Source of the DNA: Scenedesmus sp. ARA3
Taxonomy: Eukaryota > Chlorophyta > Chlorophyceae > Sphaeropleales > Scenedesmaceae
NCBI GenBank assembly: GCA_004335835.1
Contig: RWJK01001851.1
Location: 1 to 31,544, forward strand
DNA length: 31,544 nucleotides
Direction of reading: 5' to 3'
Part shown: piece by piece, positions 30,855-31,544 of the stretch
Layout: each line of letters begins with the position of its first letter
Numbering within the stretch: position 1 is the first letter of the stretch
Notes under the pieces: model-generated
The model's input: the letters and a program-made list of their open reading frames with translations, nothing else
Databases searched by the model: none
Told to the model about the DNA's origin: nothing
Made by a program: the position numbers and the translations under genes

Positions 30855-31544
30855 ACCTCACCTGGGCTGGTGTCTTCCATGCTGCTTGCTGCTCGCTGCT
30901 TGCTGCTGCTGCTGCTGTTGCTGCTGCTGTTGTTGCTGCTGCTATTCATCAACAAGAGGCACCAACCATGGCTGCTTGCTGCTGCCCAACAGGTGTCTTC
31001 ATGCTAGTTGCGGCTGCTGCTGCTGCTGCTGCCAGGCCTCACCTGGGCTGGTGTCTTCCATTCTGCTTGCTGCTGCTGCTTGCTGCTGCTGCTGCTGCTG
31101 CTGCTGCTGTGCCTCACCTGGGCTGGTGTCCTCCATGCTGCTTGCTGCTTGCTGCTGCTGTTGCTGCTGGTGCTGTTGCTGCTGCTGCTGCGCCTCACCT
31201 GGGCTGGTGTCCTCCATGCTGCTTGCTGCTGCTGCTGCTGCTGCCGCTGCTGCTGCTGCTGCTGTGCCTCACCTGGGCTTGTGTCTTCCATGCTGCTTGC
31301 TGCTGGTGGGTTTGCGTGCGCATCCCTCACTGCCCGGATGGCCTCAGCAACAGCGGCAGAGGCGCTGCTAGGACCGGAGATGACAGCTGCTGCAGCAGCA
31401 GCAACGGCAGCATCGGAGGCAGCAGCAGCAGCAGCAGTAGCAAGCATTAGCAACAGCAGCGGAGGCGCTGATGGGGCCAAAATGACGGCTGCGCTGCAGC
31501 AGCAGCGACAGCAGCAGTAGCAGCGGCAGCAGCACAAGCGTCAG
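27700..31544 (-). CDS. Protein with two peptidoglycan-binding-like (PGBD) domains, 5'-partial
   Basis: Exons in gene order: from beyond 31544 to 31273, then 30754-30611, 30529-29978, 29753-29500, 29014-28919, 28676-28587 and 27813-27700, ending TAG. From 30754 on they give 416 codons in phase. Domain 1 contains LHSGLMAAGFYPSDEEVENW, FFGEATQGALLMFQACNDV and SWRKLLGE. Domain 2 contains LLEMDGGREVHALQ, LGRQGYHCGDDEMRWWQFG, STLDALKTFQ, ACNGLPESGATDERTWLALL. This FG..T..AL..FQ...GL...G..D..TW..L pattern is typical of PG_binding_1 folds. In plants such domains occur in some plastid proteins (for example pTAC5), where they need not bind peptidoglycan. Location here is inferred, since the N-terminus is missing. 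The exon 31273 to 30754 link is the least certain. Five of the exons have shadow copies. Confidence 0.75.
27895..27945 (-). repeat. Exon-shadow: head copy of the PGBD-gene last exon
   Basis: Sequence coding LCGEESYHEED repeats the head of the exon at 27813 (LRGEESSYEED), about 100 bases upstream in gene sense. CAG-rich sequence of the plus strand separates the two. Confidence 0.8.
28118..28510 (-). repeat. Exon-shadow ladder: three tail-plus-donor copies of PGBD-gene exon 28676-28587
   Basis: Copies at about 28452-28510, 28326-28398 and 28120-28185 repeat TDERTWLALLGPEATPDQLQ and, in the first two, the donor CAG/GTGAGG or CAG/GTGCGC. The first copy carries an in-frame stop (RT*LALLG). The farthest reads DECTWLALLGPDAMPEQLQ and its donor is lost. 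Intervals are not CTG-rich here. Confidence 0.9.
29095..29160 (-). repeat. Exon-shadow: acceptor plus head copy of PGBD-gene exon 29014-28919
   Basis: GTAACAGGTGGCGCGGTGGC, then GGCAGGGTAACCAATGCGGTGATGAC, resembles the head of the exon VALGRQGYHCGDD with a small insertion that breaks the frame. Shared flanking intron words (TGACACAAA / TTACAAAGAAA) suggest junction duplication. Confidence 0.75.
30850..31228 (-). repeat. Exon-shadow ladder: four tail-plus-donor copies of PGBD-gene exon ending at 31273
   Basis: Copies at about 31190-31225, 31105-31147, 31030-31075 and 30855-30895 repeat codons ASSMEDTSP and the donor CCAG/GTGAGG of the exon ending at 31273, each followed by a CAG run in gene sense. 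All keep a consensus donor. The copy at 31030-31075 has a Met-to-Arg change (SRMEDTSP). The outermost copy lies beyond a CAA/CAG-rich stretch. Confidence 0.92.
31438..31490 (-). repeat. Possible head copy upstream of the first visible PGBD-gene exon
   Basis: GGAGGCGCTGATGGGGCCAAAATGACGGCTGC (plus strand) resembles GAGGCGCTGCTAGGACCGGAGATGACAGCTGC at about 31352-31385. In gene sense the residues are AVILAPSAPPLL against AVISGPSSASAA. The right edge of the window prevents a firm call. Confidence 0.6.

Noticed and set aside
1..31544. Misassembly or sequencing stutter as the sole cause of the duplicated exon edges
   Set aside because: Copies differ by graded substitutions and indels, occur in several independent genes and strands, and have unequal spacing; stutter would give identical copies. 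It cannot be fully excluded near the gap at 14949.

Overview
The window looks like nuclear DNA of a green alga. This is inferred, most likely Chlorophyceae of the Chlamydomonadales/Sphaeropleales type. The reasons are short exons with GT-AG introns, very abundant CAG/CTG runs in exons and introns, TGTAA-type poly(A) candidates, and a plastid-type DNL zinc-finger protein. Nothing resembles a bacterial operon, a CRISPR array or an RNA gene. I rebuilt five genes by joining exons in phase. In all five the splice phases add up to an open frame ending in a stop.

Layout: (1) 1-6304 (+): 3' part of a NAA35/MAK10-like NatC auxiliary subunit, ten exons. (2) 8071-12536 (-): complete cis-prenyltransferase (dehydrodolichyl diphosphate synthase, DHDDS/RER2 type), five exons, 417 aa. 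It is tail-to-tail with NAA35. (3) 12905-15773 (+): DNL-type (Zim17/HEP-like) zinc-finger protein, four exons, 370 aa. It is head-to-head with the prenyltransferase across a 368-bp shared upstream region. (4) 17762-25421 (+): secreted multidomain protein, 13 exons, 1006 aa: signal peptide, cysteine-rich GCC2/GCC3-like repeats, a sushi-like module, a run of EGF-like modules and an NHL-type propeller. (5) 27700 to beyond the right edge (-): protein with two peptidoglycan-binding-like domains, 5' end outside the window. The genes are not a pathway. They combine housekeeping functions (N-terminal acetylation, dolichol synthesis, Hsp70 maintenance) with a cell-surface or matrix protein.

The striking feature is a shared pattern in four of the five genes. 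Almost every exon is flanked by decaying tandem copies of its own edge, here called 'exon shadows'. Copies on the 5' side carry the splice acceptor plus the exon head. Copies on the 3' side carry the exon tail plus the splice donor. Terminal exons have copies of the C-terminus and stop codon downstream. The copies are separated by CTG/CAG runs. Where there are several, the copy nearest the functional exon is usually the best preserved and the farthest is the most degraded. I count about 20 such arrays, on both strands. They look like repeated local duplication seeded at exon boundaries. The secreted-protein gene lacks them and instead shows whole-exon (153-nt, phase 1-1) duplication of its EGF modules.

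The remaining sequence (6305-8070, 12537-12904, 16031-17761, 25422-27699) holds no gene I can support, only repeats, hairpins and possible UTRs. A 50-base assembly gap lies at 14949-14998, inside one of the shadow arrays. All alignments are by eye.
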